From Natronosporangium sp035305625 (lineage in GTDB: Bacteria; Actinomycetota; Actinomycetes; Mycobacteriales; Micromonosporaceae), in contig CAWEKD010000011.1 in assembly GCA_963809545.1 (NCBI GenBank), positions 124,001-188,000 on the forward strand: a stretch of DNA of 64,000 nucleotides. The letters are read 5' to 3'. Below the pieces are notes generated by a model. That model worked only from the letters and a program-made list of their open reading frames with translations, was not told the DNA's origin and searched no databases. Below are positions 34,261 to 41,660 of this stretch, piece after piece. Every line of letters starts with the position of its first letter. The stretch's first letter is position 1. A program made the translations under genes and the position numbers.

Positions 34261-34344
34261 CTGGTACCGCCCTGTCCTGTCCGGTCTGTCCCGTCGCCCC
34301 ATAGATTGGCACAGACGGGGTGGCCGGCAGGAAGGGCGGTACGG

Positions 34345-35520
34345 GTGCGGCGACGGTGGCGGCAGCGGCTGGACACCCTGGTGGACCGGACCCCACCCGA
34401 GCGGGACCGGTACGTGGACCTGCTCCGGGTGGTGGCGATCGGGGTGGTGGTGGTCTGGCACTGGAGCCTGTCGGTGCTGTACTACTCCGAATCCGCCGGT
34501 CGCTGGGTGATGCCCAACCCGATCCACGCGGTGCCCGGGGCCTGGGCGGCCACCTGGCTGCTGCAGATCGTGCCGGTGTTCTTCCTGGTGGGCGGGTACG
34601 CCAACCTGGCCGCCTGGCAGGCCGCCCGCCGCTCCGGGGTCGGTCTGACCGGGTACTACCGCAGCCGGCTCCGCCGGTTACTGGTGCCGGTGCTGGTGTT
34701 CCTGGCGGTATGGGTGGGGATCGACCTGCTCGGGCTGGCGGTGGTGCCGGGTTATCCGGGGGTGCTGCGGTACGGGGTGATCCTGCTGACCCCGTTGTGG
34801 TTCATCGCCGCCTATCTGTGGGTGGTGCTGCTGGTCCCGCTGACCGCGGCCGGGCACGCCCGGGCCCGCTGGCTGACCGTGGGCGCCCTGGCGGTAGCGG
34901 TGATCGCCTGCGATGTGGGCCGGTTCGCCGCTGACCTGTCGGTGCTGGGGTGGGTGAACAGCGCCGTGGTGTGGGTGCTGATCCACCAGTTCGGGTACTT
35001 CTTCCGGGACTGGTCACTGGCCCAGGACCGGGCGGGTGGGCGGTGGTCGGCGAGGGGCCGCTGGTGGGTGGTGGGGTTGGTGGTCGGAGCGGTGCTGCTC
35101 CTGGCGGTGCTGACCTCGTTGCCGGCCTACCCCCGGTCGATGGTGGCCACGGTCGGGCAGGAACGCAGCAACATCTTCCCCACCACCGCCCCCATCGCCG
35201 TGGTGGCGTTGCTCCAGCTCGGGGTGGCGATGGCACTACGGGCGCCGGCCCGCCGGTGGCTGCGGCGGCGCCGGGTGTGGCGGCTGGTGGTGGCGGCCAA
35301 CGCGGTGATCATGACGGTGTTCGTGTGGCACATGACCGCGCTGTTGGTGGTGTTGGCGCTGCTGCGAGCCGCTGGGGTGGCGCTGCCGACCCGGCCGGAC
35401 GCCGCCTGGTGGGTGCAGCGGCCGTTCTGGGTGCTCGCACCGGGGGTGGTGCTGCTGGGGCTGATCGTGGTGTTCGGCCGCTTCGAGCAGGGGAGTCGAC
35501 GGCGGTTGGCAGCCGGTTGA
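34345..35520 (+). CDS. Acyltransferase-3 family membrane protein
   Basis: 391 residues with about ten membrane helices. The N-terminal RDRYVDLLRVVAIGVVVVWH stretch carries the R/K-x10-H signature (Arg near 26, His near 36) of acyltransferase-3 enzymes, which O-acylate sugars, lipids or peptidoglycan. Hydrophobic helices continue to WHMTALLVVLALL and the final WVLAPGVVLLGLIVVFG. GTG 34345 has GGAAGGG upstream; the long upstream ORF is the truB antisense shadow. The substrate is unknown. Divergent from truB and followed by the Pro-rich membrane protein gene. Confidence 0.85.
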   Translation: MRRRWRQRLDTLVDRTPPERDRYVDLLRVVAIGVVVVWHWSLSVLYYSESAGRWVMPNPIHAVPGAWAATWLLQIVPVFFLVGGYANLAAWQAARRSGVGLTGYYRSRLRRLLVPVLVFLAVWVGIDLLGLAVVPGYPGVLRYGVILLTPLWFIAAYLWVVLLVPLTAAGHARARWLTVGALAVAVIACDVGRFAADLSVLGWVNSAVVWVLIHQFGYFFRDWSLAQDRAGGRWSARGRWWVVGLVVGAVLLLAVLTSLPAYPRSMVATVGQERSNIFPTTAPIAVVALLQLGVAMALRAPARRWLRRRRVWRLVVAANAVIMTVFVWHMTALLVVLALLRAAGVALPTRPDAAWWVQRPFWVLAPGVVLLGLIVVFGRFEQGSRRRLAAG

Positions 35521-35588
35521 CACAATGACGCCCGTTAGCCGAACAACCGGCCTGACCAGCTAAAACGATCCAACAGAAAGTCCCCTCC

Positions 35589-36761
35589 ATGTCTCAGGAT
35601 CCATATTCGTACGGGCAACATCCGCCGCAGCAGCCTTCCCCGCCGGCCGGGTCTGAGGATCCGACCACCCCGCTCTCCCCTCCCCCACCGGCCGGGTCGG
35701 AAGATCCGACCACCCCGCTCTCCGGGCTCTCCGGTTCGTCCGGGGCCGCCCCGGCGGGGCCGCAGGCACCGGGGTACGGGCAACCGGGATACTGGCCGCC
35801 GGCGTCACCGGGGTATCACCCGCAGCCGGGGTACGGGCCGCCGGATAGCGCCCCCGGCGCACCGGGCGTGACCGGGGCGCAGTGGCCGGGCCCCCCTGGT
35901 CCGCCGCCGCCGAAGCGCCGGACCGGGCTGGTGGTCGGCCTAGTCGCCGGGGTCCTGGTGTTGCTGCTCTGTCTCGGCGCCGTAGGGTTCGTCGCGGTCC
36001 GGACGCTCAGTGGCGATGAGGGGGACGAGACCCCTCCGGTCACCGCGCCGTCTGACGACGCCACCCCCCGCGAGACGCCGGAACCGGCCGATCGTGATCC
36101 GTTCGCCGGCTCCCCCGCCGCCGACTTCGCGGTCGGCGAGGACGGGATCGTCCTGCCGGAGGCGGAGGCGGTCGGTGACTTCAGCCGGCGGGAGGTCGCC
36201 GACGCCCTGGTGGCGGTCCGGGAGGCGCTGATCGCGCTCCGGATCGACCAGCGCATGCTGTTCGAGCACGACCCGGAGCCGTTCCTGGAGCTGGTGGCCC
36301 CTGACAACGCGGACTACCTGAAGGAGGCGTTCGACTCCGGCTCGTTCGGTTATTTCGCCACCCAGATCGCCGACCACGCCACCCTCGTGGAGCCGGCCCC
36401 CCGGGTGCACGGCGAGATCAGCTTCGAGGCGACCACCGACGAGCAGGGCATCCGGGTGATCGAGGTGGTCACGTCGTTCCTGTGGGCGTACGCGTTCGAG
36501 CCGCCCTCGGAGGACCTGGACGGGATCGTGGTGGTGCGGGACGAGCTGGTGTGGCAGATCCCGCACTCCGACGACGTGCTCGACAGCTCCCAGGGGCTGT
36601 GGTTGTGGAACGGCGAGTCCTACGCCTGGGGCATCGACTGTGACGCGTTCACGCAGAGCTTGCTCGCTCCCCAGTCGCGCCCAGGTCGTGGCATCGACGG
36701 CCCGGACCAGGACGACATTTTCGACCTGGACAGCGGGCTGGACTACCCGGACACCTGCTGA
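35589..36761 (+). CDS. Proline-rich single-pass membrane protein
   Basis: 390 residues. The first 110 are a cytoplasmic Pro/Gly/Tyr-rich tail containing a 13-residue direct repeat PPAGSEDPTTPLS (35636-35719 in the DNA), then KRRTGLVVGLVAGVLVLLLC, a membrane helix (residues about 112-138), an acidic linker and an extracellular domain (residues 170-390) with few recognisable motifs (EVVTSFLWAYAFEPP, LVWQIPHSDDV). This architecture is common for actinobacterial exported proteins of unknown function. The start follows the acyltransferase stop by 68 nt; a TTGACA sits at 35517. The 3' end overlaps the convergent hydrolase gene by 19 nt. Confidence 0.75.
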   Translation: MSQDPYSYGQHPPQQPSPPAGSEDPTTPLSPPPPAGSEDPTTPLSGLSGSSGAAPAGPQAPGYGQPGYWPPASPGYHPQPGYGPPDSAPGAPGVTGAQWPGPPGPPPPKRRTGLVVGLVAGVLVLLLCLGAVGFVAVRTLSGDEGDETPPVTAPSDDATPRETPEPADRDPFAGSPAADFAVGEDGIVLPEAEAVGDFSRREVADALVAVREALIALRIDQRMLFEHDPEPFLELVAPDNADYLKEAFDSGSFGYFATQIADHATLVEPAPRVHGEISFEATTDEQGIRVIEVVTSFLWAYAFEPPSEDLDGIVVVRDELVWQIPHSDDVLDSSQGLWLWNGESYAWGIDCDAFTQSLLAPQSRPGRGIDGPDQDDIFDLDSGLDYPDTC

Positions 36762-37975
36762 TCGGTCGGTCGACGGTGGTCGCGGAGACGGCGGCCACCC
36801 CGACCGCCGGGGCGTAGCCCGCCGCCGGCCCGACACTGACTGTCGGTGACCACCCGCGGCACCGCCAGCGGCAGCACCCGCGCCTTCACCGGGGCCGGGT
36901 CGGCCGGCGGCGGGCACGGTGCGGGGGCAGGTGCCTGCCCAGTGAACACTCCGAGAATCTGCCGCCAGGCATCGGAGTGCTGGATGAACACATCACTGTG
37001 GGACGGGATGCCTTCGATCGGGCGCCCGGCCCGCTCCCCCAGCGGCCGACCATCTTCGTCCACTGCGGACGGATCGTCCGGTAGCCGCCCGACCGGTAGC
37101 ACCACCGTGCACCGGAACTCGTCCGGATCGGGGCCGTGGCCGAGCCCAGGCGGGGTCGGCAGGCCCTGCACCAGTCCGATCAGGTCGCCCGGCGCGGTCA
37201 TCACATACCGGGGCCGGGTCGGGTCGGGATAGTCGTACGGGTCGCGCACGTCCCCCATCCCGGAGGAGGCGATGTGCATCACCACGTCCGCGTCCAACCC
37301 GTACTGTTCCGCGCTGCCCACCACGCCACCGCCGAACGAGTGGCCAGCCACCACGATCTGGGCCCGACTGGCCGGCCCCTGCACGCGGGCGATCTCCTGG
37401 CGCAGCTCATGGGAGAAAACCGCCAGTGACCGGCCCAGGGACTGCCGGTAGTGGGACATGGCTCCCTGCAGCCAGCCTTTGGGGAAGGTGCCGGCGGCCC
37501 ACACCACCATCGCCAGCCGCCCCTCACTCGCCTCCACCAAGTGGTCGGCGCGTTGGCGGTATTTGTCGAAGTTACGGTCCAGGATGAACGCGGCGCTGCC
37601 GGGAACCAGGATGCCGACTATCTCGGTCGTCCGGTCGATGGTGCCGATCAGCTCCGCCCACGAGCCCCGGCCTCGATTCCCCTCCGGGTCGAAGTGCAAC
37701 AGTTGCCGACCTTCATTCAGGATCCGGGTGTAGGCCTCGGCCTGCTCCGGAGTGGCTCCGGTCAACGCCGCCGCCACTCGCTCCAAATTAGCTTCGATCC
37801 GCGCCTGAAACGGCACACTGGGTAGTGACGCCGCCACTGTCACCTTGGTGACCGGTGGCTGTGGGACCGAGGGGATCACCTGGGTCCCCGCCGCCACCAG
37901 CAGTACCGCCGCCGCGGTCATCCCGGTCCGGAACAGCCCGGAGCCGGTCAGGCGCCTCCCACCTCGCCGCTGCAC
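36743..37975 (-). CDS. Secreted alpha/beta-hydrolase (DUF1023-like)
   Basis: 410 residues. N-terminal signal/anchor (TGMTAAAVLLVAAGTQVIPS region, residues about 14-35), then an alpha/beta-hydrolase domain with nucleophile elbow VVAGHSFGGGVVGSAEQYG (Ser near residue 210) and a later acidic/His-containing region (IPSHSDVFIQHSDAWRQIL). It resembles DUF1023 serine hydrolases of actinobacteria, whose substrates are unknown. GTG 37975 has AGGAGG 5 nt upstream; the ORF-longest start is too far. The tail beyond about residue 375 is Arg/Gly-rich, out of character with the domain, and overlaps the convergent neighbour. Confidence 0.75.
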   Translation of the reverse strand: MQRRGGRRLTGSGLFRTGMTAAAVLLVAAGTQVIPSVPQPPVTKVTVAASLPSVPFQARIEANLERVAAALTGATPEQAEAYTRILNEGRQLLHFDPEGNRGRGSWAELIGTIDRTTEIVGILVPGSAAFILDRNFDKYRQRADHLVEASEGRLAMVVWAAGTFPKGWLQGAMSHYRQSLGRSLAVFSHELRQEIARVQGPASRAQIVVAGHSFGGGVVGSAEQYGLDADVVMHIASSGMGDVRDPYDYPDPTRPRYVMTAPGDLIGLVQGLPTPPGLGHGPDPDEFRCTVVLPVGRLPDDPSAVDEDGRPLGERAGRPIEGIPSHSDVFIQHSDAWRQILGVFTGQAPAPAPCPPPADPAPVKARVLPLAVPRVVTDSQCRAGGGLRPGGRGGRRLRDHRRPTDQQVSG

Positions 37976-38697
37976 GCGAACCTCCTGATACCTGTGTCCG
38001 CGCCTATTCTCCCATCCCGACTCACCCCCACCGGTGAGCGCGCACCCGGAGATGCCCCGGACACGGATGGCCGGGCTCCCTAGGGGAACCCGGCCACCGT
38101 ACTGCGAGGTCCGCGTCACTCAACGCGAACAAATCACTTACTTCCCCCGCATCCCGCAGCGTCTGGCCCGGGTGGCTTCCCCGGATCCGGGCCGCAGTAT
38201 GGGGGAAGTCACCGCCAGTGACGGTCCGCCAACTGGGCGACCATCACTGACGAGTGTCCATAGAGGTTTGTAGCGCCGCGCGCGCCTGCTCACGCGCGTC
38301 CTCTTCTGGCGCCGGTCGAGCGGTGCTCATCTCAAGCCTCCGAGGCCGTCACCTACAGTTACGAGAATCAGCCGCTATAACCGCCGGTCCAGGTTCGCTG
38401 GCTCAGCAAGCGGTGGCGAGAGTCGGTGGACCCGTCGCGGGAAGGTACGTCCGACCGATCGGACCTGTCGAAAACACACCAGGCGGCCATGCCGCCCTGG
38501 CCAGCCCACGCCGATACCCCGCGGCGGGGCGCTGGCCGGTTAGGAGCGAACCCCGCCGCGGCGACGAAGGGCGAGTGCGGTACGCATCTCTTCCCAAACT
38601 ACCGTTCCGTCTCACATACCGCACTCAATTCCCAATGATTGGGAGAGCGGGGTCGGGAAATCACTGACCCGGGGGAGCCGCTCCGGCTCACCCCACC
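37976..38697. other. 722-bp stretch without a convincing gene
   Basis: No frame here shows family motifs, a sensible start site and coding bias together; the frames present are short and of low complexity. It holds an 11-bp inverted repeat with a 21-nt loop (38519-38529 and 38551-38561), a TCCCAAT-G-ATTGGGA palindrome (38630-38644) and a small GAGCCG-CTC-CGGCTC hairpin (38675-38689) that could terminate the DHH gene. The hydrolase promoter must lie in its left part. The rest is unexplained and more AT-rich than its neighbours. Confidence 0.55.
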
Positions 38698-39789
38698 TCA
38701 GCCGGCGAGCTTGGCCCGAATCGCATCGATCACGTCAGACAGTTCGCCGTACCCGGTGAAGCCGGCCGCCAGCCGGTGCCCCCCGCCACCCAACGCCACC
38801 GCGACCGCGCTGACGTCGCTGGCGCCTTTACTGCGCATGGAGACCGCCCACTGCCCGGCGGCGACCTCCTTGACCACACACGACACGTCCGCTTCCGAAG
38901 TGCACCGGACCGCGTCGATCAGCGGCTCCAACACGTACGGGCGCTGGTCGTACCGGGCCAGGTCAGCCAGCGTGGCGTAGGTCCACACCAGGCCCCGACC
39001 ACCGGCCGCCTCCGGCTCCAACTGGGTGCGGGTGAGCACGTCCCCGTACAGCCGCACCGCCCCGAACGGCCGGGTATCGAACACCCGCCGGGAGATCTCC
39101 GCTGGCCGGATCCCGGTCGCCAGCAGCCGCGCCGCCAACTCGTGCACGGCCGGGGTGGTCATCTCGAACTTGAACGAGCCGGTGTCGGTGACCAGCGCCA
39201 CATATAGACACTCGGCGATTCGTGCGTCCAGCGGCACCCCGAGCCGATCCAGCAGTCCCTGCGCCACCACCGCGGTGGCCGCCGCCCCCGGATCCACCAG
39301 GTGCACCCGGCCGAACCCGGTGTTGGAGGCGTGGTGGTCCAACACCACCGTGGTACCCGCGGCCTCCACCCGATCGGCCAACTCCCCCAACCGGGAGAGG
39401 CTGGCCGCGTCGAAGCACATCAGCAGGTCCGGCCGGGCCACCGCCTCCTCCGCCGGCACGAGCAACTCCAGCCCGGGCAGCTCCTGGAACGGCTCCGGCA
39501 CCTCCATCGGCCCCGGGAAGGTCGCCTGAATCCGGTGGAACCCGAGCGCCCGCAGACCCAGGCCCACCCCCAGCATGCTGCCGATCGCGTCCCCGTCCGG
39601 ATTGACGTGACACACCAGCAGCACCGACGCCTCCGGCGGCAGACTGCGGACCGCGGCCAGCGCCGCCGACCACTGGTCAGGCGTGATCCCGCCCGTTACG
39701 GCCCGGCTCCCGTCCTGGTCATGAGAGGCCACGCCTTGAGGGGCCACCTGGGTGGCTGGGCCAGCCGCGTCACCGCTGTCGTTGCTCAC
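38698..39789 (-). CDS. DHH-family phosphoesterase (NrnA-type oligoribonuclease/pAp phosphatase)
   Basis: 363 residues, DHH plus DHHA1 domains. The metal motifs CHVNPDGDAIGSML (near 60-73), CFDAASLSRLG, VVLDHHASNTGFG (DHH near 150) and VTDTGSFKFE are present, and the C-terminal DHHA1 has GGGHRLAAGFTG. Relatives degrade nanoRNA and dephosphorylate pAp or c-di-AMP-derived dinucleotides. Here the GTG start overlaps the rbfA stop (GTGA). The first about 40 residues are a nonhomologous, low-complexity extension. Synteny (infB-rbfA-DHH) is conserved in many bacteria. Confidence 0.9.
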   Translation of the reverse strand: MSNDSGDAAGPATQVAPQGVASHDQDGSRAVTGGITPDQWSAALAAVRSLPPEASVLLVCHVNPDGDAIGSMLGVGLGLRALGFHRIQATFPGPMEVPEPFQELPGLELLVPAEEAVARPDLLMCFDAASLSRLGELADRVEAAGTTVVLDHHASNTGFGRVHLVDPGAAATAVVAQGLLDRLGVPLDARIAECLYVALVTDTGSFKFEMTTPAVHELAARLLATGIRPAEISRRVFDTRPFGAVRLYGDVLTRTQLEPEAAGGRGLVWTYATLADLARYDQRPYVLEPLIDAVRCTSEADVSCVVKEVAAGQWAVSMRSKGASDVSAVAVALGGGGHRLAAGFTGYGELSDVIDAIRAKLAG

Positions 39790-40238
39790 CGTGTCTCCCC
39801 TGCCTGGTCCTCCTCACCGGGCTCCGCCAGCCGGTAAGGCTGGGGGTCACCGGCGTACCGGGCGCCGGCGGCCCGCCGCTGCACCTCGGCGTCGGCGGTC
39901 CGGGCGGCGGCCAGCAGCTCGTCGATGTGCCTTACCCGCTCGGGTAGCTCATCCAGCACGAACGTGAGGCTCGGAGTATGCCGCAACCCCAGCGCTCGGC
40001 CCACCGTACTGCGGATCATGCCGGTGGCCGACGCCAACGCCGCCTGGGTGTTGGCGCGCTCGGTGGCATCTCCCAGCACGGTGTAGAAGACCGTAGCCTC
40101 CCGTAGATCAGGAGTCATCCGGGCATCCGTGATCGTGACCATGCCGAGTCGCGGATCCTTGATCTGGGTACGCACCACCGAGGCCACCAGCTCACGCACG
40201 CGCTCGGCATGACGGCGCACCCGGGCCGGATCGGTCAT
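39786..40238 (-). CDS. rbfA: Ribosome-binding factor A
   Basis: 150-residue KH-like 30S assembly factor with DPARVRRHAERVRELVASV, IKDPRLGMVTITDARMTPD and LRHTPSLTFVLDE blocks. ATG 40238 has GGAGG 8 nt upstream. The C-terminal 30 residues are an extension rich in Ala/Glu. It follows the DUF503 gene in the infB operon and is coupled to the DHH gene (GTGA). Confidence 0.95.
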   Translation of the reverse strand: MTDPARVRRHAERVRELVASVVRTQIKDPRLGMVTITDARMTPDLREATVFYTVLGDATERANTQAALASATGMIRSTVGRALGLRHTPSLTFVLDELPERVRHIDELLAAARTADAEVQRRAAGARYAGDPQPYRLAEPGEEDQAGETR

Positions 40239-40324
40239 CCTCGTCACCTCCGCTGGCGTTCCCGCCTGCTCTGTCGACCCTACCGCTACCTCGAGACGGG
40301 GGGCTTCGGCTCACCGGCCGGGTG

Positions 40325-40618
40325 TTACTCCTCCGCTCCGTGTAGGCGCCGGCGTACTTCCAGCAGCTCCAGCTCTGGCCGACCCGCCACCAGCCGCTCA
40401 CAGCTGTCCAGCACGCGGGCGACATGGCCAGCGTCTGCGGAGATTACCGCCACTCCAATCTCGGCCCGGCCGTACCGGTCCAGCGCACCCACCTCGGCCA
40501 CCGCCACCTCGAACCGGCGCAACGCCGCCACCACCGGGCGGACGTAGGAACGCTTGGCCTTCAGCGAGCGGGAATCGCCGGGCAACAGCACGTCAAAAAC
40601 CGCAGTGCCGGTGTACAC
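40325..40618 (-). CDS. DUF503 (YlxP-like) protein
   Basis: 97 residues, the usual size. Family signature SRSLKAKRSYVRPVVAALRR at about residues 16-35, VAEVGALDRYGRAEIGVAVIS and a short helical end. DUF503 genes sit almost invariably between infB and rbfA, as here, though their role in ribosome biogenesis is unproven. Confidence 0.9.
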   Translation of the reverse strand: MYTGTAVFDVLLPGDSRSLKAKRSYVRPVVAALRRFEVAVAEVGALDRYGRAEIGVAVISADAGHVARVLDSCERLVAGRPELELLEVRRRLHGAEE

Positions 40619-40628
40619 GCCTTCCAGC

Positions 40629-41660
40629 CTACGGCTTAGTGGCGACTAGTAAATCCCGGGTGATCCCTTGATCGACCCAGTGCGCGAACCGTTGGTACGC
40701 CGGGGTGGTGACCAGCTCCAGCCCGGCGGCGGTGAGCAGGTCGGCCACCTCGGCCCGATCCGCCACGTGGACGTTGAACGACACCCCGAGCGCGCCCCCG
40801 TGCCGGAGCAGCTCCACCCAGCCCGGTACCGCGGCGGCCAGCAGCTCCAGCGGCCGGCGCGAAAGACCCGTGGCGGCCCGACTGCCGTGCGCCACCCCGT
40901 ACGGGGCGTCGGTGACGATCACGTCGCAGCACCCGGGCCGCAACAGCTGCCGGGAGGCCACCGCATCCGCGTGGAAGACCGTCACGTGCTGCAGATCCTT
41001 CTCCCGGTAGGCCTCCTTGGTCGGGGCCAGTTCCGCCGTCAACCGCCGCGCCACCCGCTTACCGTGGTGCCGCACCGGGTTCAGCTCGACCGTGTGCTTG
41101 ATCCGCTTCCGCCGCAGCCAGGTCCGCAGGAACGCGGAGTACGCGTCCACGTGTCCGCCGTCGATCTCGATCCCGATCGCGTCGTACCCGTACCGCAGCG
41201 CCTGGTTGAGGGTGGTGCCCCGGCCGCACAGCGGATCCAGCACCACCAACCGCCGCTCCAGCATCTGATCGGCCCACCGGGAAGCCAGAACGGTCACGTT
41301 CAGCAGCAGCTGCGTGAACTGCTCGTTGGTCTTACCCGGGTATTTCAGGATCGTCAGCAGATCGTCGTCGTACCGGGCCAGCGGGGTCAGCGGGACCGGC
41401 CGCAGCAGGTCCCCCTCCCGCGCGAACAGGGCGTACGCCGTGGAGACGTTGGACAGGTAGGCGATGTCCCGGTCGGTCAGTGGGGAGTCGACCTCGAACA
41501 CCACGTACGGGACGCCCCCGAGCTGCTCGACGCCCAGGTTACGCGGGCGGGCGCCCAACACCGCCTCGCCGAACACGGCCAGTTCGGCTTCGGTCAGGCG
41601 GGGCGCCTCGCCCGCGTACACCCGGTTGCTCGAAGGCGCGATCAGGAGCGCGTAGCGCAT
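40629..41660 (-). CDS. TRM11-like SAM-dependent RNA methyltransferase
   Basis: 343 residues. After an N-terminal domain (MRYALLIAPSSNRVYAGEAP) comes a Rossmann methyltransferase with the SAM motif LDPLCGRGTTLNQAL (near residue 140) and the catalytic DAPYG motif at IVTDAPYGVAHG (variant of N/DPPY), which together mark the TRM11/TrmN family of tRNA guanosine-N2 methyltransferases. The start is TAATG, one base overlapping the infB stop. It lies between infB and DUF503, a position where many bacteria have nothing. Target tRNA or rRNA unknown. Confidence 0.8.
   Translation of the reverse strand: MRYALLIAPSSNRVYAGEAPRLTEAELAVFGEAVLGARPRNLGVEQLGGVPYVVFEVDSPLTDRDIAYLSNVSTAYALFAREGDLLRPVPLTPLARYDDDLLTILKYPGKTNEQFTQLLLNVTVLASRWADQMLERRLVVLDPLCGRGTTLNQALRYGYDAIGIEIDGGHVDAYSAFLRTWLRRKRIKHTVELNPVRHHGKRVARRLTAELAPTKEAYREKDLQHVTVFHADAVASRQLLRPGCCDVIVTDAPYGVAHGSRAATGLSRRPLELLAAAVPGWVELLRHGGALGVSFNVHVADRAEVADLLTAAGLELVTTPAYQRFAHWVDQGITRDLLVATKP

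Noticed and set aside
33481..34344. Plus-strand extension upstream of the acyltransferase start
   Set aside because: It is antisense to truB. The acyltransferase family starts at about 34345, where a ribosome-binding site is present.
38254..38980. Small plus-strand frames in the gap and over the DHH gene
   Set aside because: They have no start-site evidence, family motifs or coding bias, and part of them lies antisense to the DHH gene.
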